A stretch of DNA of 64,000 bases. Source: Chlamydoabsidia padenii (Eukaryota > Mucoromycota > Mucoromycetes > Mucorales > Cunninghamellaceae). Positions 12,569 to 22,819 of the stretch are shown one piece after another. Every line of letters begins with the position of its first letter. The stretch's first letter is position 1. The DNA is taken from NCBI GenBank assembly GCA_025330725.1, contig JAIWND010000001.1:2176501-2240500 (forward strand), read 5' to 3'. The position numbers and the translations under genes are program-made. The notes beneath the pieces were generated by a model. It made no database searches and was not told the origin of the DNA. It saw only the letters and a list, made by a program, of their open reading frames with translations.

Positions 12569-13418
12569 GCTATTTTGTGGTCAGTATGAAAGTGAAGCTC
12601 ATCTTAACACTTCGTCTTTGGTGTTGTGGATCTGATATTAAAGGTAAGTCAATGCACTTTAATGATACTCTATTGAAATTGTTTCTTATTTACACTAGGC
12701 TTTCGTCTTTAGGAGCTCTTCCTCTAGTCATGATGGTAGGTCAATATTCTTCAAAAGATACAATGGCTAAATTGTTTTTTACTTTATCTTACAATAGATC
12801 ACTTGATACTTTATCGTCTATTGGTGTATTATAATCCCCCTTTGGATTTGGTGTGTGAAGTCTTCTGTTGGTGGTCAAATGGGTTGTGCTGATAAAGTGG
12901 GATGTCTACTAGAAGGGAATACATTTATGCAGAACTGCCCTCGTCTCGGTCCTATTGTCTTTGAAGGCACCAGTTATAACGCTCTATTTGACCCTTGGGA
13001 ATGAATCATGATGTATATAGTTTTTTGATTCCTTGTTGTAAGTGGAGGAGAAAAAAAAAAAGGGAAGACCGCGTTTTAATCACACTTCTTCCTCTGATTG
13101 TAGGCTTTGGCTTCTTGTTGGTGGTTTTACTGTATTGTGGCAAGGAACGACGTAAATGACAAGATCACCTCCAACAAATATTTGAAACGACGATAATGGA
13201 CTAGGATTCCCATTATTACAAAGGATACGGCGACCGAAGCGCAACAATGGATAGTAATATACGAATTTATGGCGGAATTCATTGGCTTCGATCCTGTGGA
13301 AAAGGTGGATGAACTACAAGATGTGTCAAAGGTCAAATTACGAATTGGTATACTGGACTATAACCCTATTATTCAAAAGGACTGGGTGGTTCTGAAAGGC
13401 AAATTCTTACCTCAATAA
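12569..13418 (+). pseudogene. Decayed multi-exon coding remnant (left-arm copy)
   Basis: Short open segments are separated by intron-like GTAAGT...AG boundaries. One is a 71-codon stretch from about 13,206 to the stop at 13,416-13,418 with ordinary protein-like composition (IPIITKDTATEAQQWI...). An in-frame TAA lies just upstream of it and is shared by the right-arm copy. This copy also has an extra C (near 12,831) that breaks a frame still open in the right arm. The family was not recognised. Confidence 0.4.
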
Positions 13419-13783
13419 GGTAGTGACTGAAGACATGTTATGGTGGCCATTGACTCAAACAACTCAAGATGGCAATTGGGGCGTGGTTATATATATATAT
13501 ATATATATTATTGGTGTTTATTGTATTATCATATTATTATTGGTATTATGCCTTACTATCCTATAGACTATCTAGTATAAATATCCCCACAATCTTAATA
13601 AATAAAAAACCAACTTATTCACTACATATACTTTACTGTCTAATGATCTAATTAACATATTATAGGACCACACTTCATTTCACCTGATTTCAATAAACCA
13701 ACGTACTCTATAACAAAAGTCAAGTTCCCAGATTTTTCTTTTTCGCCGATCAGATTTTCCTCAAAAGTACCCACCGTTCAGCT

Positions 13784-13912
13784 AGTGTTAGTATGTTTAG
13801 GCTTGCGATGACTTTTACCTTTTCTTTGCGACAAAGATTTTTTTTTAGGCGAAAGAAAGCTCCATTTTCAAATGCCGAACACCAAAATTTAGTGTGCCTA
13901 GCATTTCCCGAT
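13784..13912 (+). mobile_element. Truncated MITE copy at the arm junction
   Basis: Only the 3' half of the MITE is present. It begins at GTGTTAGTATGTTTAGGC exactly where the left inverted-repeat arm ends, and finishes with the terminal repeat GTGTGCCTAGC. Its 5' half is missing, so the arm edge coincides with a break inside this element. Confidence 0.7.
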
Positions 13913-14300
13913 TTGGGGCACGATCATGGAGGGGAAGCGTTGTCAGTCGAGACTTCGTTACTCGTTGTAGGTTGAGATTGTTCTACCTTCGAATAGAAGA
14001 AAACCTTACTTGAATGTAGCCGAATTAAAAGTGGTATGTTTAAATACCGCCTATTCATGCGAAGTTTTTATTTTCAAATCCGTCAACTGTATAAAAAGCG
14101 ACGTTGCTATTGGCTGCTACACCCTCCTATCATAGCCCAGTTGACATCATTGCATGAACCAGCTTGTGGCCTCAGACATTCGCCGATACAAAAATATTGG
14201 TTTCCCGAAAAAATAGTTCAGTTCCAAAAAAGTGGCTCGTTTGAGATTGATACTATTGATGCATACAAACCCATGTCGACAAACAGCTGTATGAGAGTGT

Positions 14301-14336
<36 letters not shown>

Positions 14337-14459
14337 CAAGACTTTGTTGGTGGCTTCGAGAGAAGGAAAGTGGGCGGGATCTGAATTGTACACCTCCTTT
14401 TTCAAAAAACCACATTTCTATTTTTTTACATACTTCTTTTTCACTTTTCCTCTTTACCA
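13913..14459. other. Spacer with long T run
   Basis: No gene was recognised. The spacer contains a run of about 36 T (around 14,300-14,336) and a pyrimidine-rich leader directly before the orphan gene at 14,460. Confidence 0.4.
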
Positions 14460-15008
14460 ATGGAACACATTCAACAAACAACAACAACAACAAGTTACAA
14501 TACAGACGGAATCACCCACACCACTTCAACCATCTCGGTACGTGAATTAGATGAAGGTGAAGTAGGTATCCTTATGGCCGGCAATAACAGCATTCTTGAC
14601 CCTTCCTTGACGCCACACATGCTCACACCTGTCGATTATGATATTAGCGAATGCGACTTGACTGACATTGACGACGACTTGATGTTCGGCAGCAGTGAAG
14701 ACGACGAACTTTGGTTTCCCTCCTTGACCAAAGCTTTTGAGATTCAAGAACTGAACAACAGCGATGGTGACGAAATGATGGCGGACATTCTTTATGCAAC
14801 AAATGTGGTGGAAGTGGACGATTATGTACCAGCTGGAAGAAAACGATCCTTACGACCCAGTAAATCACGCAAAACAACCTCGGGACCTACTGGTCTGGAT
14901 CTATGGATAGACAACGAAGATATGGATAATGATAGAAATAGTAATAGTGTAGATAAATTAGATGATGTGATCCCCTTGGAAATTGTATACACTGTATTGA
15001 ATGAATGA
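14460..15008 (+). CDS. Orphan acidic protein A (paralogue of the 15,320-15,841 gene)
   Basis: An uninterrupted 182-codon frame without introns. The product is strongly acidic (many Asp/Glu), with a Thr-rich N-terminus, a conserved block LDPSLTPHMLTPVDYDISEC, acidic patches, a basic patch (GRKRSLRPSKSRK) and the C-terminal PLEIVYTVLNE. The paralogue on the opposite strand keeps the first 70 or so residues and the C-terminal PLEIVYTVL almost unchanged, while the middle has diverged. That pattern argues for selection on protein sequence, so both are probably real genes. No signal peptide, membrane span or known domain is seen. The basic patch could be a nuclear localisation signal and the acidic stretches an activation domain, but that is inference. 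Confidence 0.75.
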   Translation: MEHIQQTTTTTSYNTDGITHTTSTISVRELDEGEVGILMAGNNSILDPSLTPHMLTPVDYDISECDLTDIDDDLMFGSSEDDELWFPSLTKAFEIQELNNSDGDEMMADILYATNVVEVDDYVPAGRKRSLRPSKSRKTTSGPTGLDLWIDNEDMDNDRNSNSVDKLDDVIPLEIVYTVLNE

Positions 15009-15319
15009 TTAATTAAATAAAAACTATATAGATCTTTTATTGACTTGATATGATTGTTTACTTTGTTTTATGTTACTATACATCCATTGGCGTGGCTCTA
15101 TACTCTCTATATAGATAGTACAAAGTACATGTGCCAAGAAAGAAGACCCTGAGCGGGGTGTTAATCAGAAATTTAGTAGGGCCCCTTTGGTGTAAGAGAA
15201 GTCTTCACCGAAAACCACTCCAAAAGACGGTTTCAGGCAAGTCTTCATTAAAAAGCAACCCCAAAAGACCATATAGCTAGTTAATACATAGGTTATAAAA
15301 GATCAAGGTATATTTTTAT
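15009..15319. other. Spacer between convergent orphan paralogues
   Basis: An AT-rich spacer of 311 bases contains a degenerate tandem pair of short repeats (AAGTCTTCA...CCAAAAGAC at about 15,206-15,232 and 15,240-15,270). No gene was recognised. It must hold the convergent 3' ends of both paralogues. Confidence 0.4.
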
Positions 15320-15841
15320 TTAATCATCCAATACGGTATATACAATCTCCAAAGGGACTACAATATCTGATTCATCTAAGCTACTTATATTACTACCATT
15401 ATCCATACCATGTTCCACCGTCCATTTTCCAGCAAGACCCGTTGATAATTTTTCGAGCCGTTTGGTTTCGGGTTCATGATCGTCCACTTCAATCACATCT
15501 GTTGCATAAAGAATGTCGTTCACCATCAATTCGTCACCATCGCTGTTATCCAGTTCTTCAATACCAAATGCTTGGGATAAAGAAGAAGACCAGTATTCAT
15601 CGTCTTCACTGTTCTCCATCATCAATTCGTCACTGTCAGTCAAGTCGCATTCGCTAATATCATAATCGACAGGTGTGAGCAAGTGTGGCGTCAAGGAAGG
15701 GTCAAGAATGCTGTTATTGCCGGCCATAAGGATACCTACTTCACCTTCATCTAATTCACGTACCGAGATGGTTGAAGTGCTGTGGGTAATTCCGTCTGTA
15801 TTGTAACTTGTTGTTGTTGTTGTTTGTTGAATGCGTCCCAT
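15320..15841 (-). CDS. Orphan acidic protein B (paralogue of the 14,460-15,008 gene)
   Basis: An intronless 173-codon frame on the opposite strand to orphan A, tail to tail with it. It shares the Thr-rich start (IQQTTTTTSYNTDGITH), the block LDPSLTPHLLTPVDYDISEC, the YATDV/IEVDD segment and the C-terminal PLEIVYTVLDD. The region between is shortened and lacks the basic patch of protein A, having ETKRLEKL instead. The 5' leader is also similar. The pair is an inverted gene duplication inside the larger inverted repeat. No known domain was recognised, and function is unknown. Confidence 0.75.
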   Translation of the reverse strand: MGRIQQTTTTTSYNTDGITHSTSTISVRELDEGEVGILMAGNNSILDPSLTPHLLTPVDYDISECDLTDSDELMMENSEDDEYWSSSLSQAFGIEELDNSDGDELMVNDILYATDVIEVDDHEPETKRLEKLSTGLAGKWTVEHGMDNGSNISSLDESDIVVPLEIVYTVLDD

Positions 15842-16360
15842 TGATAGGAGTGAAAGAGAAGTTTGAAAATTAGAGGGGTGGGAAAAAGTTCCATTGTTTA
15901 TTGAGATGTTATATTCAAACCCCGAAATCCTTTTTCGCTTTGAAGTGAATCTTCAATGAGCAAGGATGTTTTTCAAGGCAAAGCCCGTACATCAAGATGA
16001 ATTGACATTGTAGTATGGAATACACTCCCCTCAAGTGGTACTCGAAAAAATTCTTCTGAGGGGTAGTATGTAGTTTGAAACAACTTGGACGACAGAAGGA
16101 TCTACTTTTATGCAACCATGCTCGGGCCATACACTTTCCTTTGATATACTGTTCACCCAAAGTGATGGTATAATAGATGTGCCAATAATTCAAGACGGAA
16201 AGATATTTGCCTCTTTTCTACTTTCATGTCTGCTGTCCGTTCACCTTTGGTTTCAACTTTTCCCTTCATCATTTGATTGTCCTCCACACATAATGATGTA
16301 CTGTACGGATTGTTTTGGTTCCACATTCTGGAGATCTCTTTATCAAAACAACGGGAAATT
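15842..16360. other. Spacer upstream of orphan gene B
   Basis: Short frames are present but no protein-like or conserved segment could be supported. The tandem MITE pair begins at its right edge. Confidence 0.4.
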
Positions 16361-16850
16361 CTAGGCGCACGGAAAGTGTGCACGGGATTTTGGAAGAGCA
16401 TTACTCGCTTAATTGTTAACGATGCTAGTGATTAAAGTGGTCATGTGGATACTATAGCCTATTTCCAACATACTTTACCATAAAATTTAAGCACAAAAAT
16501 CCTTGTGTCGCTCAGTCCAAGCTTGCGTTGACTTTTATCTGTATTTGTATGAAGTACGAAGAGAGCGAAACTTCGTTTTAAAATCCCGCCCGTCCTTGAT
16601 TCCCTAAGATTTGGCGAGAGCACTACTCGCTCAATGGTTAACGGATGCTAATGATTAAAGTGGCGATGTGAATACTATCGTATATTTCCAAAATACTTTA
16701 CCGCACAATTCAAACTCCATGACCCTTGTGTCAGTCAGTTCAAGCTTGCGATGACTTTTACCTGTCCTTTGCGACGAAAATTATTTTATTTTTTCTAGAC
16801 GGAAGGAAACTTCATTTTCAAACGCCGAACACCAAAAAAGGCCGAGCGGA
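16361..16850 (+). mobile_element. Tandem pair of MITE-like elements
   Basis: Two head-to-tail copies of the roughly 240-base unit (about 16,361-16,600 and 16,605-16,850) are joined by an AAATCCCGCCC...TTGATTCCCTAA linker. The left end shows CTAGGCGCACGGA and ATTTTGGAAGAGC. The right copy ends at AAACGCCGAACACCAAAA without the outer terminal repeat. A tandem pair with a nearly identical linker occurs at about 48,752-49,210. Confidence 0.7.
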
Positions 16851-17463
16851 TTTTGAATATTTTGTTACTGTGTTAGAATGAAAGGTGGGTGGGAAATAAA
16901 AGACTAATGAGTATTACTTTTTTGATTCACGTACGTTCCCAAACGTGATCAGAAGAGGTTTCTGGTTTGTTTACAAAGGATCACACTGCGAGAACTTTCT
17001 TTTTAAGCTCCGTTGGTCCCATTATTTTTCAGGAACGAATCTACTATGAAAAAGGTATTGGGCAAAGAGATGCCAAACATCAGATAATAAAAAGATCCTT
17101 GATCCACCATCATCATCTTGTGTGGCCTCAGAGAGTTCGATCTCCGAGATCCAATGGGCACCTTGTATCTTTGCCCCATACTTTTAATCCTACAAAAGTA
17201 TTAGAAACGGGAAATCTTTGTACCACTAGTGCAAGGGCGGGGAATGAAATTGAAAAAGTGGGGAAACATGAATAACGGGGAAAAGGATTCTCCATTGACC
17301 AATCAGAATATTCCGCCAGCTACTTTTTTTTCATCATTAGTCAATCAGTTTTCCCGCTCAAACACCCTTCCTATAAAAGGGCTCTCTCATTCTTTCCCCA
17401 GTTTTATTTTCTTTCTTTCTTTGAATCTTTTTTTTTTTTTCTTCTTTTCAACTTGTTTGCAAC
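16851..17463. promoter_or_regulatory. Promoter region of the acyl-CoA ligase gene with TATA box
   Basis: A TATA box TATAAAAG lies at 17,372-17,379, 85 bases before the ATG at 17,464, within CTATAAAAGGGC. A CCAAT-like GACCAATCAG is near 17,297, and a TTCCCGCTCAAAC element precedes the TATA box. A long CT-rich leader follows. A 102-codon frame at 16,967-17,275 was not accepted as a gene. Confidence 0.65.
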
Positions 17464-19530
17464 ATGGTTATTTACAAATCAACTTGTCACCCTGTTGACA
17501 TACCTTCATTAGATATCTTCTCCTTTTTATTTACCCCTAACGCACAAAACACCACCATCTCTCATGATCGTCCGCTTGTGATTGACGGTGAAACTGGGAG
17601 AACCTATAGTTATGCCCAAGTCCGTGCTCTCTCTCGCAAACTCGCTTCGGGTTGGAAACAAAACGTTGGTTTGACTAAAGGTCAAGTGGTGGCTGTCTTT
17701 GCTCCCAATCATTTTGATCATGCTATCCTATATTTCTCTCTTTTGGCGATTGGCTGCATCATCTCTCCTGGGTAAACTAAACAACAAGACTGGGAAGAAC
17801 TTGATTATTAATTTTGTAATGCTTTTTTGTTGTTATTATAGTAACCCTAATTATACAGAAGGTAAACATGATAGAAAAAAAATGTTATTAGTAATGGCTT
17901 AAACTCCAACTTTTTTTTTTTTTTATGCAGATGAATTCCATCATCAAGTCCATACCTCAGGTGCCACGGCGATTGTTACTGTACCTTCTTTACTACCTGT
18001 GTTAACAAAAGTGGCGACAAAAACTGGTATTTCAAAAGATCGTATGTTTGTATTTGGTGATGAACAAGTAAACCATGCTCGGTGTTTCTCTCAAGTTACA
18101 TCAACTCAAGAAATCACCTATCCTGATACCAGCATAGACCCTGAAAATGATTTGGCCTTTATCATGTTTTCAAGGTAAGACCCTTACTTTTTCTCGTAAT
18201 ACATAAACTAAAACTTTTTTCCTTCTTCCCTATAGTGGTACTACTGGAGTTGCTAAAGGTGTCATGCTCAGTCATACCAACTTTGTCTCTCAAGTACTCT
18301 CGGTGATGACATTTGAAAAAGAAGATGGTGCAATTGGCGAAAGTGATATCATGTTGGCCTTTTTACCTTTCTATCATATCTTTGGTCTGACTACTCTGAT
18401 CCTTCGAGCCATTTATGCATTGACTCCTGTGGTGGTGATGGCCAAATTCGATTTGGAACGCTATTGTCAACTGATTCAGAAATACAAGGTGACCGTGGCT
18501 ACCATTGTGCCTCCCATTGCTGTCTTATTGGCCAAATCACCTATTGTACCCAACTATGACCTGTCTTCTGTGCGTATGGTCACATCTGGCTCGGCTCCTT
18601 TGGGTAAAGATCATATCGAACAGCTTCAAAAACGAATCCCCGCTCCTGTGCGACAAGGGTAAGCATGAAAAAGTAGGCAATATATAAATTGGATGACTTA
18701 TGTCTTTTTTTATTAGTTACGGGCTCACTGAAACTAATAGTGGCTTTATCTATCAATCTATTCAGCCAGGTAAAAGTGTTGTGGGTGCTACCGGTCGACT
18801 TGTCTCTCACGCTGAGGTCAAATTTGTGGATGCTAATGATAATGGTAAGAATAAAAATAAAAAAAAATTGAAAAAAAAAAGAAGAAAGGAGTCAAGCACT
18901 GGAACTAATGTCGTGTTTATTATGGTAGAATTGGGTGATGATCAACCTGGTGAACTATTGATGAGAGGACCTTTCCAAATGAAGGGATACATCAACAATA
19001 AGAAGGCTAATGATGAAACCTTTACCGATGGATGGTTGAGAACTGGTGACATTGCAAAATACGACAGCAAGTCTCAAGAAATAATAATATTAGAGCGCAT
19101 AAAAGAGTTGATCAAGTATAAAGGTTTACAAGTGGCCCCAGCAGGTAAAATATAAAACGTGGTTTTATGAAATGAACACAGACTAACTCGTCCTCTCTCT
19201 CTTTTTTTCTTCCTGATAGAATTGGAATCTTTATTGATGGGACATGACAAGGTGGCTGATAGTTGTGTAGTTGGTGTATATGATGCAGCTCAAGCAACTG
19301 AATATCCTCGGGCCTATGTGGTACTCACCGCCACTGCAAAACCAAGTGATGCTCTGGCAAAGGAATTGATGGATTATATTGCTGGAAAGGTGGTCAACCA
19401 TAAAAAATTACGCGGCGGTGTTCGGTTTGTAGACTCTATCCCCAAAAGTCCTTCTGGTAAAATATTGCGTCGGGAAGTCAGGGAATGGATCAAGAAGGAA
19501 GAAGAAACCCGAGTCCCTGCAAAACTATAG
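17464..19530 (+). CDS. AMP-forming acyl-CoA / 4-coumarate-CoA ligase-like enzyme, peroxisomal
   Basis: Seven exons (17464-17771, 17842-17861, 17931-18174, 18236-18658, 18717-18844, 18929-19144, 19220-19530) splice in frame to 549 aa, normal for the family. One exon is only 20 bases. Adenylate-forming motifs are in order: [12 protein letters not shown] (P-loop, split by an intron, about 190), YGLTETNSG (about 332), [12 protein letters not shown] (about 410), and the C-terminal lysine motif [11 protein letters not shown] (about 520). Family knowledge: the enzyme activates a carboxylic acid with ATP to an acyl-AMP and transfers it to CoA. The protein ends in AKL, a type 1 peroxisomal targeting signal, so a role in peroxisomal fatty or aryl acid activation is likely. 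The substrate cannot be told. It lies inside the segment bounded by the inverted repeats. Confidence 0.92.
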
Positions 19531-20435
19531 AATCATTAAAATAACAGTAGTTATATGTATTGTAGATAGATTATCTATATAGTAAATTTTTTTATTATTT
19601 ATTATTTCAATTTTTATGATGTTATCAATAAAGATACAAAACAACCATTCTGGGAATGCAATCATTTTTACTGTTTATCCATAGCCGTCGAAATCAATCA
19701 AGAAGACTTGCGCCGCATTACAAACCCTATCAAATGGAGGTTTTCCAATCCGGTAAACCAAGTTTTGTTATCAAAGGTATCCTAGGAGAGGAGCAATTTG
19801 CGTTTGAAAATAAAAATCCAGAGCCTTTTCACTAAGATAAGGCCTCCATAGCCCACCAAACCCCTGATCATACATATTCAAATCCCGATTCATGCAAATA
19901 CACCTTTACCCATGATTGTCATGTTTAGACATGGGTATCTTTCGGCAGCGACTCTTTGTATGTTACATTATTAAACCTCGATTGTGTATCATACTATAAA
20001 GTACGAGTGTTTTTTGTTTTATTTTTGTTTCTAATGTCATTCGAATGAGCACTCGCAGCGTTCAAGCATCATATAAAGAAATCAATGTTTGGCGGGGCTG
20101 TTTCTTCTCTTCTTCTCTTCTTCTTTTTCTTTACTTTTTTTGTGCTACTTGTTGCTCATTCTTGATGTTACTGGAGGGTTCTGGTCGACGCTCTCACTCA
20201 AGATCCAGTGCATGAATGATATTTTCAGTCGGCGGTTGAAATGTGATTGAGAATCACCTCATATTATGACAGGAGGAAGAATGAAGAAGCTTCTTCGAAA
20301 TCATAAGACATTCCCTCGAGTGATTCTGGACCATCATCTACTTATTCCCACCAGCAAAAGGTATAAAAAAGATGAAAAAAAAATGAGCAAAGAATAGACA
20401 AGATTCATACTTTCTTTTCTACTTTCAACTAAAAC
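19531..20435. promoter_or_regulatory. Intergenic region with heat-shock-type promoter upstream of the sHSP gene
   Basis: A TATA box TATAAAAA lies at 20,362-20,369, 67 bases before the sHSP start. At 20,283-20,299 is GAAGAAGCTTCTTCGAA, containing GAAnnTTC, the core of a heat-shock element, in a perfect 14-base palindrome. An AAATCCCG element is at 19,880-19,887. No gene was recognised in the remainder, which begins with the ligase 3' region. Confidence 0.55.
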
Positions 20436-20966
20436 ATGTCATTCTCTCAACCTTTCTTGAGTCAAGTTTTCCCTGATATGCACCGGGCGGTGTCCTTGTT
20501 GGATCAACATTTTGCCAATCTGTCAAGCCGTACTGTCTTTAATCATCCTCCTACTGATATTACCGAAACAAAAACAGGGTACCAACTCCAGGCAGAAATC
20601 CCCGGTTATCAAAAGCAGGATATCGAAATCAACTTGTCGGATGATCATCATACTTTGGTCATTGGTGGCAAACAACAATCAACAACTGTGAATCAGTCAC
20701 CCGACGTTAATGAGGGTGATTCTAATGCTGAAGCCAAGTTACAAGATCAAGCACCTTCCACTGGTGATGTGGCCAATGTTGATGCCTCCGTCGCGCCTTA
20801 TTGGCACAGATCCGAAAGATTCACTGGGTCCTCCTTCACCAGAGCCTTTAGTTTTCCTCATGCCCTCAATGCTGAAGCCATCAAAGCAACTTATGAGAAT
20901 GGTATTCTTACCATTCATGTTTCCAAAGCGGAAAAGTCAACTCCTCTTCGAATTCCCATTGATTAG
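20436..20966 (+). CDS. Small heat-shock protein (Hsp20 / alpha-crystallin family)
   Basis: A single-exon gene of 176 aa. The alpha-crystallin domain begins near residue 44 (PTDITETKTGYQLQAEIPGY), with KQDIEINLSDDHHTLVIGG. It is interrupted by a Gln/Asp/Ala-rich insert of about 40 residues and resumes at WHRSERFTGSSFTRAFSFP and ENGILTIHVSK. It ends in LRIPID, the IxI-type motif that docks dimers into oligomers. Family knowledge: it is an ATP-independent holdase that binds unfolding proteins in the cytosol. The insert in the middle of the domain is typical of fungal members. Regulation by heat shock is inferred from the palindromic GAAnnTTC site and close TATA box upstream. Confidence 0.95.
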   Translation: MSFSQPFLSQVFPDMHRAVSLLDQHFANLSSRTVFNHPPTDITETKTGYQLQAEIPGYQKQDIEINLSDDHHTLVIGGKQQSTTVNQSPDVNEGDSNAEAKLQDQAPSTGDVANVDASVAPYWHRSERFTGSSFTRAFSFPHALNAEAIKATYENGILTIHVSKAEKSTPLRIPID

Positions 20967-21579
20967 GTTATCCATTGATTAGTTTAGGAATTTCAATCGC
21001 CGGTGTTCAAAACAATAAAATCTCTATCTCCTTTTTGTCTTGTTTTGCACTAGTATATATTAAATGATTCACCTGATCATCTTCCGGTGAAACTACTCTC
21101 TTTAATAGTAGACAGCATTATTTATAATGGACTATTCAACTGTGTGAAATAATGAAAAGTAAAGGCTCGTTTTCTTTTGGAAAGACTCGTTTTCTTTTGG
21201 AAAGGCTCAAGAAGTAGCCTGACATCCATACAAACAATACAGTTAATTTTATTTACTGTACAAGCCCATAAATTTTCACATGAAAAAAAGAGTCATTTAT
21301 CATGGTACGGGCCACCAGATCTACTACTCATCCCCGATTATGCAAAATTAAACCACCGCCCCATGCAAGACCTCCTACACAGACTGCCGTACCTTAATGC
21401 TTGACATTGACAAAAACATATATAACCAAAACAATTTCCCCATCAATTTAAATTGTATGGTTCCATACTAGTAGACCAAATAATTAACTCTTCCTCTTGT
21501 CTTCTAAAATGGATGAGATTACATGGCCATGGCCTGCATTTTCAAATCCCGCATGGGTGAGCCCGCATGACACCCTAAT
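20967..21579. other. sHSP 3' flank up to the right repeat arm
   Basis: AT-rich DNA with no recognisable gene. A short direct repeat (AAGACTCGTTTTCTTTTGGA / AAGGCTCGTTTTCTTTTGGA) lies around 21,160-21,203. An AAATCCCG element occurs at 21,544-21,551, just before the arm edge. Confidence 0.4.
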
Positions 21580-21849
21580 AGCTGAACGGTGGGTACTTTC
21601 GAGGAAAATCTGATCGGCGAAAAAGAAAAATCTGGGAACTTGACTTTTGTTATAGAGTACGTTGGTTTATTGAAATCAGGTGAAATGAAGTGTGGTCCTA
21701 TAATATGCTAATTAGATCATTAGACAGTAAAGTATATGTAGTGAATAAGTTGGTTTTTTATTTATTAAGATTGTGGGGATATTTATACTAGATAGTCTAT
21801 AGGATAGTAAGGCATAATACCAATAATAATATGATAATACAATAAACAC

Positions 21850-21888
<39 letters not shown>

Positions 21889-21956
21889 CCACGCCCCAAT
21901 TGCCATCTTGAGTTGTTTGAGTCAATGGCCACCATAACATGTCTTCAGTCACTACT

Positions 21957-22819
21957 TTATTGAGGTAAGAATTTGCCTTTCAGAACCACCCAGTCCTTTT
22001 GAATAATAGGGTTATAGTCCAGTATACCAATTCGTAATTTGACCTTTGACACATCTTGTAGTTCATCCACCTTTTCCACAGGATCGAAGCCAATGAATTC
22101 CGCCATAAATTCGTATATTACTATCCATTGTTGCGCTTCGGTCGCCGTATCCTTTGTAATAATGGGAATCCTAGTCCATTATCGTCGTTTCAAATATTTG
22201 CTGGAGGTGATCTTGTCATTTACGTCGTTCCTTGCCACAATACAGTGAAACCACCAACAAGAAGCCAAAGCCTACAATCAGAGGAAGAAGTGTGATTAAA
22301 ACGCGGTCTTCCTTTTTTTTTTTTTCTCCTCCACTTACAACAAGGAATCAAAAAACTATATACATCATGATTCATTCCCAAGGGTCAAATAGAGCGTTAT
22401 AACTGGTGCCCTCAAAGACAATAGGACCGAGACGAGGGCAGTTCTGCATAAATATATTCCCTTCTAGACATCCCACTTTATCAGCACAACCCATTTGACC
22501 ATCAACAGAAGACTTCACACACCAAATCCAAAGGGGATTATAATACACCAATAGACGATAAAGTATCAAGTGATCTATTGTAAGATAAAGTAAAAAACAA
22601 TTTAGCCATTGTATCTTTTGAAGAATATTGACCTACCATCATGACTAGAGGAAGAGCTCCTAAAGACGAAAGCCTAGTGTAAATAAGAAACAATTTCAAT
22701 AGAGTATCATTAAAGTGCATTGACTTACCTTTAATATCAGATCCACAACACCAAAGACGAAGTGTTAAGATGAGCTTCACTTTCATACTGACCACAAAAT
22801 AGCCATGTTGTATGAACAA
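21957..22819 (-). pseudogene. Decayed multi-exon coding remnant (right-arm copy)
   Basis: This is the counterpart of the left-arm remnant. Here a 65-codon frame at 22,372-22,569 is open (Cys-containing, ending in GTSYNALFDPWE). The left copy is frameshifted at the same place. A 71-codon terminal segment (22,169-21,957) is preceded by the same in-frame TAA as in the left arm. Splice-like donors and acceptors separate the open pieces. The family was not recognised, and it may be an inactive gene fragment. Confidence 0.4.

Larger units (their letters stand above)
10115..13783 (+). repeat. Left arm of ~3.7 kb near-identical inverted repeat
   Basis: By direct reading, this segment recurs in reverse complement at about 21,580-25,275. 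Matching landmarks are AAGCAACAATAAAATATACG near the outer edge and CCCACCGTTCAGCT at the inner edge. Long stretches are identical. The differences seen are length changes in homopolymers and in a TA microsatellite (shorter here, about 13,490-13,510), one extra C near 12,831, a three-base insertion near 12,910 and scattered substitutions. It holds one MITE copy (10,656-10,913), several non-functional coding remnants, and no convincing intact gene. No terminal inverted repeats or target-site duplication were found for the arm itself. It could be a segmental duplication or an uncharacterised mobile element. Confidence 0.9.

Noticed and set aside
10115..13783. The repeat arm as a Helitron
   Set aside because: The left inner edge can be read as ending in CTAG before T, but the right arm diverges at that point, and no hairpin or TC start was seen.
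16967..17275. 102-codon frame upstream of the ligase gene
   Set aside because: It overlaps the promoter with a good TATA box and CCAAT-like site, and its composition is not protein-like.
18845..18928. Lys-rich insert in the ligase when the frame is read straight through
   Set aside because: It is an in-frame intron with GTAAGA donor and AG acceptor. Removing it restores the normal [16 protein letters not shown] block.
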